A stretch of DNA of 64,000 bases from contig OZ253559.1 of NCBI GenBank assembly GCA_965262785.1, positions 1,736,001 through 1,800,000 on the forward strand, in the 5' to 3' direction. The notes beneath the pieces were generated by a model. The model worked only from the letters and a program-made list of their open reading frames with translations, had not been told where the DNA came from and made no database searches. Below, one piece after another: positions 36,556 through 46,400 of this stretch (within the stretch, counting starts at the first letter, position 1; the number at the start of each line of letters is the position of its first letter). The translations under genes and the position numbers were made by a program. The stretch is from G965218495 sp965262785. Its GTDB lineage: Bacteria; Bacteroidota; Rhodothermia; Rhodothermales; Bin80.

Positions 36556-37452
36556 TATGCACACGTGGGGATCCACAGCTCCTGCGTAGAATATGCGCTC
36601 CTCATCAACAATTAGGCCACCCATGGCGATTGTGAAAGCTGCACCGGGGTTGCGGCTTGGGGGCAAGGTGACCTCGCGGATGGTTTTTCCATCGGAAGTC
36701 ATGTGCCTGAGGACCTGTTTATCTGGGTACCTATATATGCCAAAGAGATTGCCTTGGGCGTCAACATCCAGGAACCCCCGGTGCTCAATAAGGGCATAGT
36801 CCGGGTCGACATTTCCCAGGCAGCCCCCTTCGGGCGTGAACTGGTATCCCCATGGACCCGCGTTGCTAAGGAAGATGGACTGATCCCCGACAAATATGGC
36901 GTGCACAGGCCGGACCTCAAACCCTGGATGGCAAAGAGATGGGTCAAGCAAGGCCAGGAGCTTCCCGTCCGGATCAAACAGGAGCGCTTGACTCCCGCGC
37001 ATATCGACGACGAGCATTCGTCCATCGGGAGCCACGTCCAGGCTCCATATTCCTGCCATAAGCAAGCTATCCGGATGCACCGCATCCGGATAGGCAAGTG
37101 TAATCGTCCTCACCTTCTGGAAATGTGCCAGCTGGACGGAATCAGCGGGCTGGGCACCTGCGGGGCCCACGTATGTGAGGTGCAAGACCAGCGCAACGAC
37201 GCAGAGTGCAAAGCACCTACCCCCCTGCCAAGAGGTCTCGTGCGCGGATGGACGAGGCAGAAATGGACGCGCCGTCACTACCTGCGGGACTATTCGCAAT
37301 AGTCGCCCCACAAGTAAAAGCAAGCCCCTGTCCAGAACGAACACTCGTTTGAAATAGAGCAGGAAGTTGAATTTGCCCGTTAGCGCATCCAGTTGGGCGT
37401 TTTGAACCTCGAACTTGTTTTCGAAACGATGGGTGAGGCTGATGGAGGCCAT
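36553..37452 (-). pseudogene. 5' fragment of a beta-propeller protein gene
   Basis: A propeller protein with a hydrophobic export segment at about residues 80-100 (CFALCVVALVLHLTYVGPAG) and blades such as GIWSLDVAPDGRMLVVDMRG, SQALLFDPDGKLLALLD and FLDVDAQGNLFGIYRY. It is cut at VDPHVCIF by the IS21 end, whose terminal TGA gives the stop. The first 40 codons (MASISLTHRFENKFEVQNAQ) resemble a coiled-coil start and may belong to something else. The true start is therefore uncertain. Confidence 0.75.
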
Positions 37453-37463
37453 TTCATCGATAA

Positions 37464-37467
37464 GTCA
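37464..37467. repeat. Target duplication GTCA, left copy
   Basis: Four bases directly before the left inverted end of the IS5-like element. They are repeated at 38917-38920. Confidence 0.75.
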
Positions 37468-38916
37468 GAGCCTTTTGCAAAAATAGGCTGAGAGCGCGAA
37501 ACCGGGCGTAGAAAGTTAGTGCGTGGGTGAGAATAATGCGGATTAAGTGCGTCGTGAGTCGTATACTTGAACACGTGAGAATCATAAATGTATACAATAA
37601 ACGTGCAGATGCGATTGCGATCAGAGTTATCCAGGTACTGGTCCACATTCCAGCTCAGATTGTTTCCATTGCTGGAGCTCACTATTGGCGAGCTCAGTGA
37701 ACAGCACAGACGATTCGTTTCTGTGGTGGAATTAGTGCGCGTGGAGGAGCTGTTGTCGGGGTGCGAGTCCAAGGGTCCAGGCCGTCCGAAGGCGAACCGG
37801 GCTGCGCTGGCGCGGGCTTTTTTGGCTAAGTCCGTATTCGATATCCCGACCACGCGGGCGTTGGTGGAGCGACTAAAGAGCGATCCGGTACTGCACCAGC
37901 TATGCGGCTGGGAGTGGTCGTAGATGGTACCGAGCGAATCGTCGTTTTCGCGGGCGTTCGCGGAATTTGCCAACAGTGACCTGCCGGGGCGGCTGCACGC
38001 AGTGCTGCTGGAGTGCGCGCTGGAGGATCATCTGGCCGGGCACGTTTCGCGGGACGCGACCGCGATTCCGGCACGCGAGAAGCCGAAGCGGTCTGTGCCC
38101 AAGGCCAACGACGGCAAACAACCGAAAACCCCTACCCGCCTGCAGCGTCAACGCTCCATGGAGCTGGATGATATGCTGGAAGAACTGCCGAAGGACTGCA
38201 ATGTCGGGACCAAACGCAATTCGAAGGGTCACGGGCACTGCTGGGTCGGCTTCAAGCTGCACTTGGATGTGATTGACGGGGGGATTCCGATCAGCGCTGC
38301 GCTAACATCGGCTTCGGTCCATGACAGCCAGGTGGCGATCCCGCTGGCAGTGATGACGGCCGCTCGGGTACAAAGTCTGTACGACTTGATGGACAGTGCG
38401 TACGATGCTAAGGAAATCCGAGAGCATAGCAGATCGCTGGGGCATGTGCCGATCATTGATATCAACCCGCGTGGCAATGAGGAGCTAAAGCGCGAGGCGC
38501 GGGCGCAACGCAGCATCGGACACGTTACGCCAGAGAGGAGACGCTTCAGAGAGCGCTCGACGGTGGAGCGGGTCAATGGACGACTCAAAGACGAGTTCGG
38601 CGGACGGTATGTGCGGGTACGCGGGCATAGCAAGGTCTACTGCCACCTGATGTTCGGCATCCTGGCGCTGACCGTCGACCAGTTGATGCGCCTGGTGCTC
38701 TAAGCGCACCCGTACCCTCACGTAGGGCCCGTCTCGCCATCAGCGCGGGCCGGGTCAGCTATGCCGTGTCATGCCTCCCTGCGCAGTTCGTCACCCCCAT
38801 TCGAGCAAGACTTCCGCAATGCAAAGGTCGAACAAGTTGATACGTGCAGAATCACACTGGCTTGACGAAGCTCCTACTCCCAAATCAAGGACTGAAGTGA
38901 ATTTTGCAAAAGGCTC
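37468..38916 (+). mobile_element. IS5-superfamily insertion sequence
   Basis: About 1449 bases bounded by a perfect 15-base inverted repeat (GAGCCTTTTGCAAAA) and flanked by a 4-base GTCA duplication. It contains one transposase frame interrupted by an amber codon. Confidence 0.87.
37588..38703 (+). pseudogene. IS5-like transposase with an in-frame amber codon
   Basis: Two consecutive segments in the same frame (37588-37923 and 37924-38703) form one DDE transposase of about 371 residues. The N-terminal segment is a DUF772-like domain (ALARAFLAKSVFDIPTTRAL, then LCGWEW). After the TAG at 37921 the sequence continues MVPSESSFSRAFAEFA, the block that normally follows directly. Catalytic residues are visible in RDATAIPAREK, MDSAYDAKEI and STVERVNGRLKDEFGG. 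Everything else is intact, so only a point mutation, suppression or readthrough separates it from function. Confidence 0.87.
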
Positions 38917-38920
38917 GTCA
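38917..38920. repeat. Target duplication GTCA, right copy
   Basis: Partner of 37464-37467, marking the right edge of the IS5-like element. Confidence 0.75.
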
Positions 38921-39299
38921 GTGAACGCATGCGCATCTCGACCTCGGAGGCCGGCGCGGGTCAAGGATGACGTAAAGCTGTGCCCGGTCATCGGTCAGAT
39001 CCGGCTGCTGAACGGGCGTCTGGCGCGCTGGCTGGTTTTCGGGTCCAGAAACAGCCAATGTGGTTCAACGGTGCGTACACATACACCGGTTCCACTCGCG
39101 CCAATCAGATCATCGCCTCCTACATCCCCAGATCCCAGTCCTGCTCCTTCTGCGGTACGGCGGCCTGCACCAGCCCATCAGGCACGCTCCGTTACGGCCT
39201 GCTGCAAGGAATCGCATTGTCGAAAACGAAGCCACGCAACCCGGGTATGAAGAGTACGCTCCAAGGTCTGCTGATCAGCCAGGCTGCCGAAAAGGCCTG

Positions 39300-39790
39300 C
39301 ACAGCACGTAACCGGGCTTCGTCCTCCTGCGCCGCAGCCTCCATGCGGCCTAAATCAGCCTCCGACGGGCGTTTCGCTCCGTGTAAACCTGTGCACGTGC
39401 CATCCAGCCCAGGCGACAGGTGGCAGCACGCGCAGCAGTCGTGTCGGAAACCGTAAACTGCTCCAATCCTGCATTGCTAGGCGCAGAACCCAAGGCGCCA
39501 AACCCCTCTGGACGCGCTTGGAGATCCTGGATCACGTGTTCCAGTGAACGGGTCCCGGCCGCGCGCCAAAATGCTCGGTTTGCCTGAATAGGCTGGCGAT
39601 AAACCTCCTTGAGTGCATCCGTAAAAGCCATCGACCACAGACCGGCACGGTTACGCTGCGCTTGCGCCTGACGCAACGTGAACTGCGCCTCAAGGTGCGT
39701 CTCCTGCGCGCTGTGACGGCCCGGTGTTGCCGACTTGCGGCCTTGCAGACGGGATCAATGTAGAGCGACCGCAGCGCTGCATCCGAGTGC
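39300..39790 (-). pseudogene. Decayed coding remnant, possibly a relaxase C-terminus
   Basis: On the minus strand a frame reads AQETHLEAQFTLRQAQAQRN, then FTDALKEVYRQPIQANRAFW and QARPEGFGALGSA. This pattern (a short helix, VY-x-P, a 20-residue gap, then xRPExFGAL) resembles the C-terminal part of TraA/MobA-like relaxases. Upstream and downstream pieces fall into other frames with stops, for example AALRSLYIDP at 39740-39790. No intact gene exists. The identification rests on motif resemblance only. Confidence 0.4.
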
Positions 39791-39982
39791 AAGCGTCCCA
39801 GTGCGGGCGACGACTGCATGCCCGAATGGACCGACCGGTTCCACAGATGCCTTTAACCCAGGCAATGCTCTATCTTAAATTCGTTGGAATACTATCCAAC
39901 GATGGGGGTGCGCTTCAAGCCTTCGTGCAACCCCGTGGGGTGTCACCTTTGGCCCAACTCCGGTATAGGAAGCAGTTGGCGG

Positions 39983-40564
39983 ATGAACAGCTCAACAAGC
40001 ATGCACCGATACTCAGCAGGGCAGGCAAGCTGCCGAATTTTCACGATTGGGCATGGCGGGCGTTCGGTTGATGAGCTAGTGGCGCAGCTTCGCACAAACG
40101 GCGTCGATCTGCTCATTGATGTGCGGTCTGTGCCCTACTCCAGGTACCAGCCGGCTTTTTCGCGTGAGGCGCTGGCCAGCCGAGTGCGCGAATGCGGGCT
40201 GAATTACGGCTTCATGGGGAAGGAGTTGGGAGGCCGTCCTAAAGATCCAGCTTGCTACGACAGGAATAGGCGCGTGATCTGCGAGAAAGTGCGCGGGATG
40301 CCTTTTTTCCAGGAGGGCATCGCGAGACTGCAGGATGCCTGTGCCCGCGGATTTACCATTTGCCTGCTATGCGCAGAGGCTAATCCGGTGAATTGCCATC
40401 GGTCGAGCATGGTTAGCGCGGCCTTGGTAATGGCTGGTGTCGAAGTGGAGCATCTGCTGAAGGATGGCAGCAGCAAGAGCCAGAATGCTGTAATGCTTGA
40501 GCGCGCCGGCGGGCAGTATTCATTATTTGCGGAGCATGGCGGGCGTGCAGGCGATTCCACCTGA
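39983..40564 (+). CDS. DUF488 domain protein
   Basis: 193 residues from the ATG at 39983; an ATG at 40001 is also possible. Family motifs are clear: FTIGHGGRSVDELVAQLRTN at the N-terminus, then LLIDVRSVPYSRYQPAF, and the C-terminal LLCAEANPVNCHRS with the conserved Cys and CHR. The family is widespread but has no settled biochemical role. Here it stands alone after the IS island. Confidence 0.88.
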   Translation: MNSSTSMHRYSAGQASCRIFTIGHGGRSVDELVAQLRTNGVDLLIDVRSVPYSRYQPAFSREALASRVRECGLNYGFMGKELGGRPKDPACYDRNRRVICEKVRGMPFFQEGIARLQDACARGFTICLLCAEANPVNCHRSSMVSAALVMAGVEVEHLLKDGSSKSQNAVMLERAGGQYSLFAEHGGRAGDST

Positions 40565-40843
40565 CCCGTTCGTCAATCAAACAACCTTGAAAGACAAGCC
40601 TTGGCAAGTCTATCGTCATCAAGCGGGCCTGCTGCTGACAGAGTTAGGGGGTTGGGGGTCAGGCGTGCATGTGGACGGTGACCCGTAACGGGCTGCTTGC
40701 GCTGACGTTTCGCCACAATGGCCTATCAGCAACCAACTCCACTGTGGATCAGATAGGGGAAATCACTGGCCCACGTCCAAGGATGGCTCCGCCCCCCATC
40801 ATGCCGACTGGCGCCAACGACTACGGCAGCCGCTGATCTTCCG
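40565..40843. other. Intergenic, nothing recognised
   Basis: Short unrelated frames only; convergent gene ends flank it. Confidence 0.5.
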
Positions 40844-41470
40844 TTAGGATGCCAGCCACTGCAGCGTGACGAGGGCTAGTGCGGCAGCGGCAGGAACGCG
40901 CAGGTTGTCATTCAGCGGTCTCTCTGGTATCTCGGCTGCAGTGGCAACCACCACGCCAATGGTCCCCTGCCAGAATGGGACAGCGGGCCAAACTGCCATA
41001 ACCAGCAGTCCCGTGGCCAGGTAGGTCAATGATCCCTCCACGGTTCGCGGAGTCCCGGGCCATCGGTGCCGTCCCAGCGCATGCCCTACCACGGCGGCTG
41101 TTGCATCGCTTGCCATGTGGATCGCCATAGCCGCCGCGGCAATATGAATCGGGCACAATAGCGCAAGTCCTGCCATCGCGCAGCAGACCCAGGTACCGCC
41201 GTTGATGATTACCTGCCCCGGCACGCTCGGGAATTCCGATTCGCGCATCAACGGCCCAAGGGTGCGATGAATGATTTCTGCAAACCGCGTCGAACGCCCC
41301 CGCAAGACATCGCAGCCCACACCCACCGCCGCCAACGGAACCAAAACCCAAAGAGAATCCCTTCCTGTCACTAACATAAGTACAGGCAAGGCTAAGGCAG
41401 CGAAGTGCAACAGCTTGCGCCCCACCTCGTTTGCGGGCGGAGTCTTCACTTTAGGGCGTAATCGAGTCAT
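40844..41470 (-). CDS. CTP-dependent polyprenol/dolichol/phytol kinase-like membrane protein
   Basis: A 208-residue integral membrane protein with about six hydrophobic segments. It carries the conserved motif of the COG0170 lipid-kinase family (Sec59/VTE5 type): MASDATAAVVGHALGRHRWP, followed by RTVEGSLTYLATG. An N-terminal EVGRKLLHF also fits the family (the RKxxH motif). It likely phosphorylates an isoprenoid alcohol, although the substrate is unknown. Its start lies 8 bases from the divergent RluA-type gene. Confidence 0.82.
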   Translation of the reverse strand: MTRLRPKVKTPPANEVGRKLLHFAALALPVLMLVTGRDSLWVLVPLAAVGVGCDVLRGRSTRFAEIIHRTLGPLMRESEFPSVPGQVIINGGTWVCCAMAGLALLCPIHIAAAAMAIHMASDATAAVVGHALGRHRWPGTPRTVEGSLTYLATGLLVMAVWPAVPFWQGTIGVVVATAAEIPERPLNDNLRVPAAAALALVTLQWLAS

Positions 41471-41478
41471 TTCGGGTC

Positions 41479-42156
41479 ATGAACATTCCCATCCTATTTG
41501 AGGATAACCATGTTTTGGCAATCAACAAACCAGCCGGCCTGCTCTCACAGGGAGACCATACGGGTGACGCCTCGGTGGTTACCCTCATCAAAGCATACCT
41601 GAAGGAGACTTACGCCAAGCCGGGGAACGTGTACCTAGGCCTGGTGCATCGCCTGGATCGGCCGGTATCCGGCACCATGGTCCTTGCGCGGACATCAAAG
41701 TCAGCACGCCGCTTGAGTGCAGCCTTCAAGCGGCACGCTACAGAGAAGCACTATGTGGCTTTGGCCGAAGGAAGACTCGAAGGGCATGGGCAATGGGAGG
41801 ACCCACTGGTTAAAGTCAAGGGCACGGCACGAGTGGTGCCCGCATTGCATCCAGACGCCAAGATGGCCTCCCTGGCGTGGCGCGCCATTGGCCATGTGCA
41901 CGGTTGCACCCTGGTAATGGTTCAACTGCATACGGGGCGCGCACACCAGATCCGCTGCCAACTCGCACACCGCGGCCATCCCATCTTGGGCGATCTGCGC
42001 TATGGTGCCCACCGCACGTTTGACGGGCGCAACATCGCATTGCACAGCTACCGACTGGAAGTGCCTCATCCCGTAAAGCCCGTGCCAATTTCCGCTACTG
42101 CTCCGCTCCCAAAGGCTTGGCTGCCGTGGGTGCCACGTTTCCCAGACGAACTATAA
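41479..42156 (+). CDS. RluA-family pseudouridine synthase
   Basis: 225 residues. The catalytic motif HRLDRPVSG contains Asp60, and KPAGLLSQ and TGRAHQIRCQLAHRGHPILG are the flanking family signatures. There is no S4 domain, so it belongs to the short RluA-like branch acting on rRNA or tRNA uridines; the target is unknown. The 3' end overlaps the convergent glycosylase gene by six bases. Confidence 0.93.
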   Translation: MNIPILFEDNHVLAINKPAGLLSQGDHTGDASVVTLIKAYLKETYAKPGNVYLGLVHRLDRPVSGTMVLARTSKSARRLSAAFKRHATEKHYVALAEGRLEGHGQWEDPLVKVKGTARVVPALHPDAKMASLAWRAIGHVHGCTLVMVQLHTGRAHQIRCQLAHRGHPILGDLRYGAHRTFDGRNIALHSYRLEVPHPVKPVPISATAPLPKAWLPWVPRFPDEL

Positions 42157-42780
42157 GTCATTGGCCCGCCACAAGTACCATGCTGCAACCGTTCGGTAAG
42201 GTCGCCAGGACTCTGCATGCGCGAGCAGTGCAGCGGGCGACGGTAGAGCGTCGAGGTCAAACGAAATCCTGTAGCCGCGGCGTATGCCCAGGTCCGTGGC
42301 TGGAAAGACGTCAGGTCGGGCCAAGTAGAAGATGAGTATCATTTCTGCCGTCCAAGGGCCGACACCCTTGAAGGCCGTCAGTGTATTGCGGATTGCCTGC
42401 TCGTCCATCGATTCCAGTCCGGCGCGGTCTGGCAGCGTGCCCCGGACAGCTGCTGTGGCCAGACGCTTGATGGTCGCAGCCTTGCGTCCTGAAATTCCCA
42501 CCGACCGCAGAAGGGCCACGTCAACTGCAGCGATTTCGTGGGCCGTTGGTGCTCTTGTCCCAGGAAAGAGCGCGTACATCCGCTCCCGCACCGTATTGGC
42601 AGCGTGTTTGGATACCTGCTGTGCCAAAACCGAGCTGGTCAGCGCCTGAAATGGGCTGAGGCCCGCATTGAGAGCCAGGTTGAACGATCCAACGCGCCCG
42701 ATAAGGAGCGCGAGAACGGGATCAGCTGCGCAAAGGGCCCGCACGGCGTTATTCGCCCAAATCATAATTCGCAAGGTCAA
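42151..42780 (-). CDS. DNA-3-methyladenine glycosylase II (AlkA-type, HhH-GPD)
   Basis: A 209-residue base-excision repair enzyme. The helix-hairpin-helix FKGVGPWTAEMIL (residues 137-149) is followed by the catalytic Asp163 in FPATDLGIRRG, the hallmark of AlkA-like glycosylases. The N-terminal part (LNAGLSPFQALTSSVLAQQV) matches the family. It lacks the extra N-terminal domain of E. coli AlkA, as in many short homologues. Confidence 0.92.
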   Translation of the reverse strand: MTLRIMIWANNAVRALCAADPVLALLIGRVGSFNLALNAGLSPFQALTSSVLAQQVSKHAANTVRERMYALFPGTRAPTAHEIAAVDVALLRSVGISGRKAATIKRLATAAVRGTLPDRAGLESMDEQAIRNTLTAFKGVGPWTAEMILIFYLARPDVFPATDLGIRRGYRISFDLDALPSPAALLAHAESWRPYRTVAAWYLWRANDL

Positions 42781-42878
42781 AAAGTTGTACAGCGGAATGG
42801 CTCCCTTTTATCCGCCTGGCGCACGCTACGGAAAGCGTTTCCAGAATCCAAATCTGCCTTCCCTGTTTACGTCAACGA

Positions 42879-43410
42879 TGAGAACACTGCTCACCCCTGC
42901 ATTCGCGGCTCTGCCAGCCACACCCGTGTTTGGTCCGGACTCGACTTCGAAGATCGCAGCAGAGGTCCGGTTGACCCTGGCAGCTGCGCAAGTTACGGCC
43001 TCCCACGAATACGATCAGGACGCAATCAAGACACAGATGCTTAGGAGCGCCATCGTGCTCGCCCCGTATCGCGACAAGGTGGACCTCTCAGGCGCTACTC
43101 GTGCCATCGGAAGCATAAACGAGCACGTTTCCGGTTCCAACCACAGGCATTTGGCACTTACAACATTCCAGGCGTATGGCGCTTCAGGTGTATGGCACCG
43201 GACACGTACGGGATTTCGTGGCGCGCAAAGTGATGCAGGAACAGTATGGCGAGTGGCGTCTGTTAGTTGCTTCCGTGCCGAGCGACAATTGCGTCACCCA
43301 CACGGCATCAGCCAAGGTAACTCATAGCTGCAGGAAATGGCGGCGCATCGCCCGAACCCCTTGCCGCCGGGGCTTCGTCATTCTTAGGAGGCTCATCACT
43401 GGGAAATAGC
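42879..43410 (+). pseudogene. Possible exported-protein gene broken by a frameshift
   Basis: The frame from 42879 begins with a signal-peptide-like start (MRTLLTPAFAALPATPVFG) and stays protein-like to about 43170 (QVTASHEYDQDAIKTQMLRS). From 43176 a different frame takes over with equally protein-like sequence (ALQVYGTGHVRDFVARKVMQ, then GEWRLLVASVPSD). I read this as one gene with a frameshift near 43160-43180. No family is recognised. Confidence 0.35.
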
Positions 43411-46400
43411 CTCTGCGCTATCTGCAGGCAAGCTCTCGGACTTGAAAACGCTTTCCCACAGGCCGCGCCATGTAGAAAACTGCGCCCGGTAGTTGAGGCC
43501 TACGCCCGTTTCACTGGTAATGAGCGTCTCGCTAAGGACATCGCCTTCCCGTCGGTAAAAGAGATCCACCGACACCGTGGGGCTCAGCTGAATCTCCACT
43601 ACAAATTCACCTTCAAGGCCCTGGGATCCTGGCTGGTCCACCTGCTGCCCGCGGTAAATGCCGTGGCCACGTATCAAGAGGCGCTCGTCCAGCAGCCTGA
43701 GCGCAATGCCCGCAGAAACGTCAAGGTCTGCAGCGGTTTCGTCGCTCACAACCCCCAGTGCAAAGTCCGCGTTCGGAAGCACGTGGCTCAGATACCGGTT
43801 GAGCTGGCTGGAGGCAAGTTGCGATACGCTGTTAAGTGCGGACCCAGCGATGACATCGTTGCGTGTGCCTTCCGCAGAAAGTAGAAATGAGTTGGTAAGC
43901 AGAACGCTGGTCGCATGTTGTGCCGCTCGGTCCGACTGATTCAAGTATGCTTCCAACAGTGGTGTGTTGCTGATAGCCTGCTGACGCTGGTCTAGGGCGA
44001 TGCTAAGGCCCACTTGCACAGCGTTGAGCTTACCGGTGATGTCCAGGTCAACGATTAGCGGCAGGCTGGATTGAAGCGAGCCGCCCACATCCTCAGGAAG
44101 TCCGCTGCGTGAAGCACGTGTGCGGTAATCCGCTTGGATGTCCAGGGTGGGGTCCAGCGGATCACCTGCCCATTGGATGGAGCCCTCGTTGATCAGGAAA
44201 CGCCTTACAAATACTTCGCCGGCGGTGAAGAGGTAGTCCCCTGAGGCCACGTCAAAAGTGCCATAAGTCCTCATTTCACCTTCATTGAGCTGCAACTGCA
44301 CGCGTGCGGTGCCGATGCCAGTGATCACATCGCCCAACAGCGGATCGATGACAAGCTTGATCGTTGAGCCTTCTGGACCCGTGATGTTGAGGTCCATCTC
44401 CAGGCCCACTCCGAACCTGCGCTCGGTTTCCGGCCGTCGATCCAGAATGTTGGTGCGCCTCTGAATCTGAGCCGGATGGAATTCGTCTACACTCGGATCC
44501 CGGTAGACGATAAAGCCCGGGTCTATTGCGCTATGGCTCTCCCGGATTGGGATATAGACCTCGCTTTGCGGACTTGAGGTCAAGTTGTTGGAGCGCAAAA
44601 AGGCGTTTTCAATTGGACCAGTCAGCGTGGCATCACCGGAAGCCCACACCCGACCATACCACGACAGGTCACGCGTGAACGCAGGAACATTCATAATCTG
44701 AAGCTCGTCCAGCGAGCCCGCCACGTCAAGGGACAAGAATCTGTACCTGTTAAAGAGAATCGTGCCGCCCAGCGAGGCTGAACCTCCGGTAGAATCCGTG
44801 ACAGCAAGGTCGCTGATATGAATGCCGCGCTCATTCACCCTAACGGATCCTGCAGCCTCAAAGGCAAGATTGTAGACCGGGACGTCGAATCGTAATTCCG
44901 GAATCCGAATGTCAGCCTCAACGACGGGGTACTCGAATGTACCTGTTACCGTACCGCTTCCCACAAGAAACCCTTCAGCATTGTCTGTGATGGTGATCAA
45001 TTCTTCAAGCAAAAAGGCGTCTAGCCTCGCCACCTCCAGTGCCAGATTCAAGCTCCCGGGGTCGTTGTTACCTTTCAGGCGCATCGTGCCCGTAACAGTG
45101 ATGTCGTTTGGCGTCGCCAGCGGCGAGAATGTGGCCTCGCCGCCTAGCGAGCGCAGCTTAACCTCGACATCTACATCCGGCGCGCCAGGAATAAAGTGGC
45201 TGTTAGCCTCCAAGTTGCCCAGCACGCGACCATCCAGGCTAAGAGTGTCGACCATAGCATGTCCTACCAGGCCTGCAGTCGCGGACCAGTGGAGCGTCCC
45301 ATCAAGGTGGCCAGCGAAGTGCCGTCTCATATTCAGGACCTCTGAGATTTGCTGCAGGCTAAGGCCCTGCAGGTGAGCGGTGACATTGCTTTCAGCCGAG
45401 CTGGCAATATGGCCGGCCACGCTCACGTGCTGAGGCCGTTGCCCGGCTTGCACTGCAGACAGATTGGTGAGGTCTATAGCATCCCAGAAGAGGTCGATCG
45501 CCCGGCCCGCTTCCAGTTGCCATCGTTGGCCTGCAATGTCCACGCTTCCGGCATTGAGCGTGGCCCGATAGCGGTCGTCAAGCAGGTTAACGGTAGCGTC
45601 CAGTGATGCGGGCCCAAAGCGCTCAGCAGGTCCTGCACTAAGATCCAGATTCGCGACCCCGTGCCGTATACGTATCGTAGCGCGTGGGTCAAGAATCGTG
45701 AATCCCTGCCGCTCGATTTGCGGAGCCTGGACGGCTATAGTGCCGTCCAGCACTTCTTCTAGGGGGCCCTGCAGGCTGGCTGCCAGCTTAATGTCACTGA
45801 TAGTGCCAGTGCTGTCTGTCCACGATCCTTCCAGCGCAATGGTCTCGGCATCTGCTTCCAGGAGAAGCGCCGCGGCATGCTTTGGCGCGACTTTGTCGTC
45901 TTGCCTCCACAGCGCAGCCTCGATGGGCCGCGGCACCGATGGCAGGACGCGGAGCCACGTGCCAAGCCAGCCAGCTTGCTTCACCTGCAGAGACAGCTCC
46001 AACTCGACGCGATCCAGCGCTGCTGCACGGAGTGTAGCGCGCACCCTATCCTGTTGCATGATCTGATCCAGTGGCGGCCACGCGACTTGCGGTACTTCTG
46101 GACTTTGTCCAGCATTGGCATATAAATTGTCGAATTGGCGCTCCAATGCGTCGCGCGCGGCGGTCGCCCATAGCGTTGCCACAGTCTTGAGCAATTGGTA
46201 GTCGGTGTTTCCGCGAAGGGCGACCGAAACCAAATCGCCTGCTATCACCAGTCGCGGCTCAGGGCTGTCAATGGCGTTTGCCTCTGCGGTAACCACGTGT
46301 TCTGGGAGCTTCCAATTGTCTGAACCGATCTGGATATCTGCCGCGTCAATGCGAGCGCTGAGCGCCCCTTGCAGGGCATCCCAATGGAAACCCTGGCCGA

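Noticed and set aside
44909..45376. Plus-strand frame inside the TamB gene
   Set aside because: It is serine- and threonine-rich antisense of a long coding gene and shows no family resemblance. It is a shadow frame.
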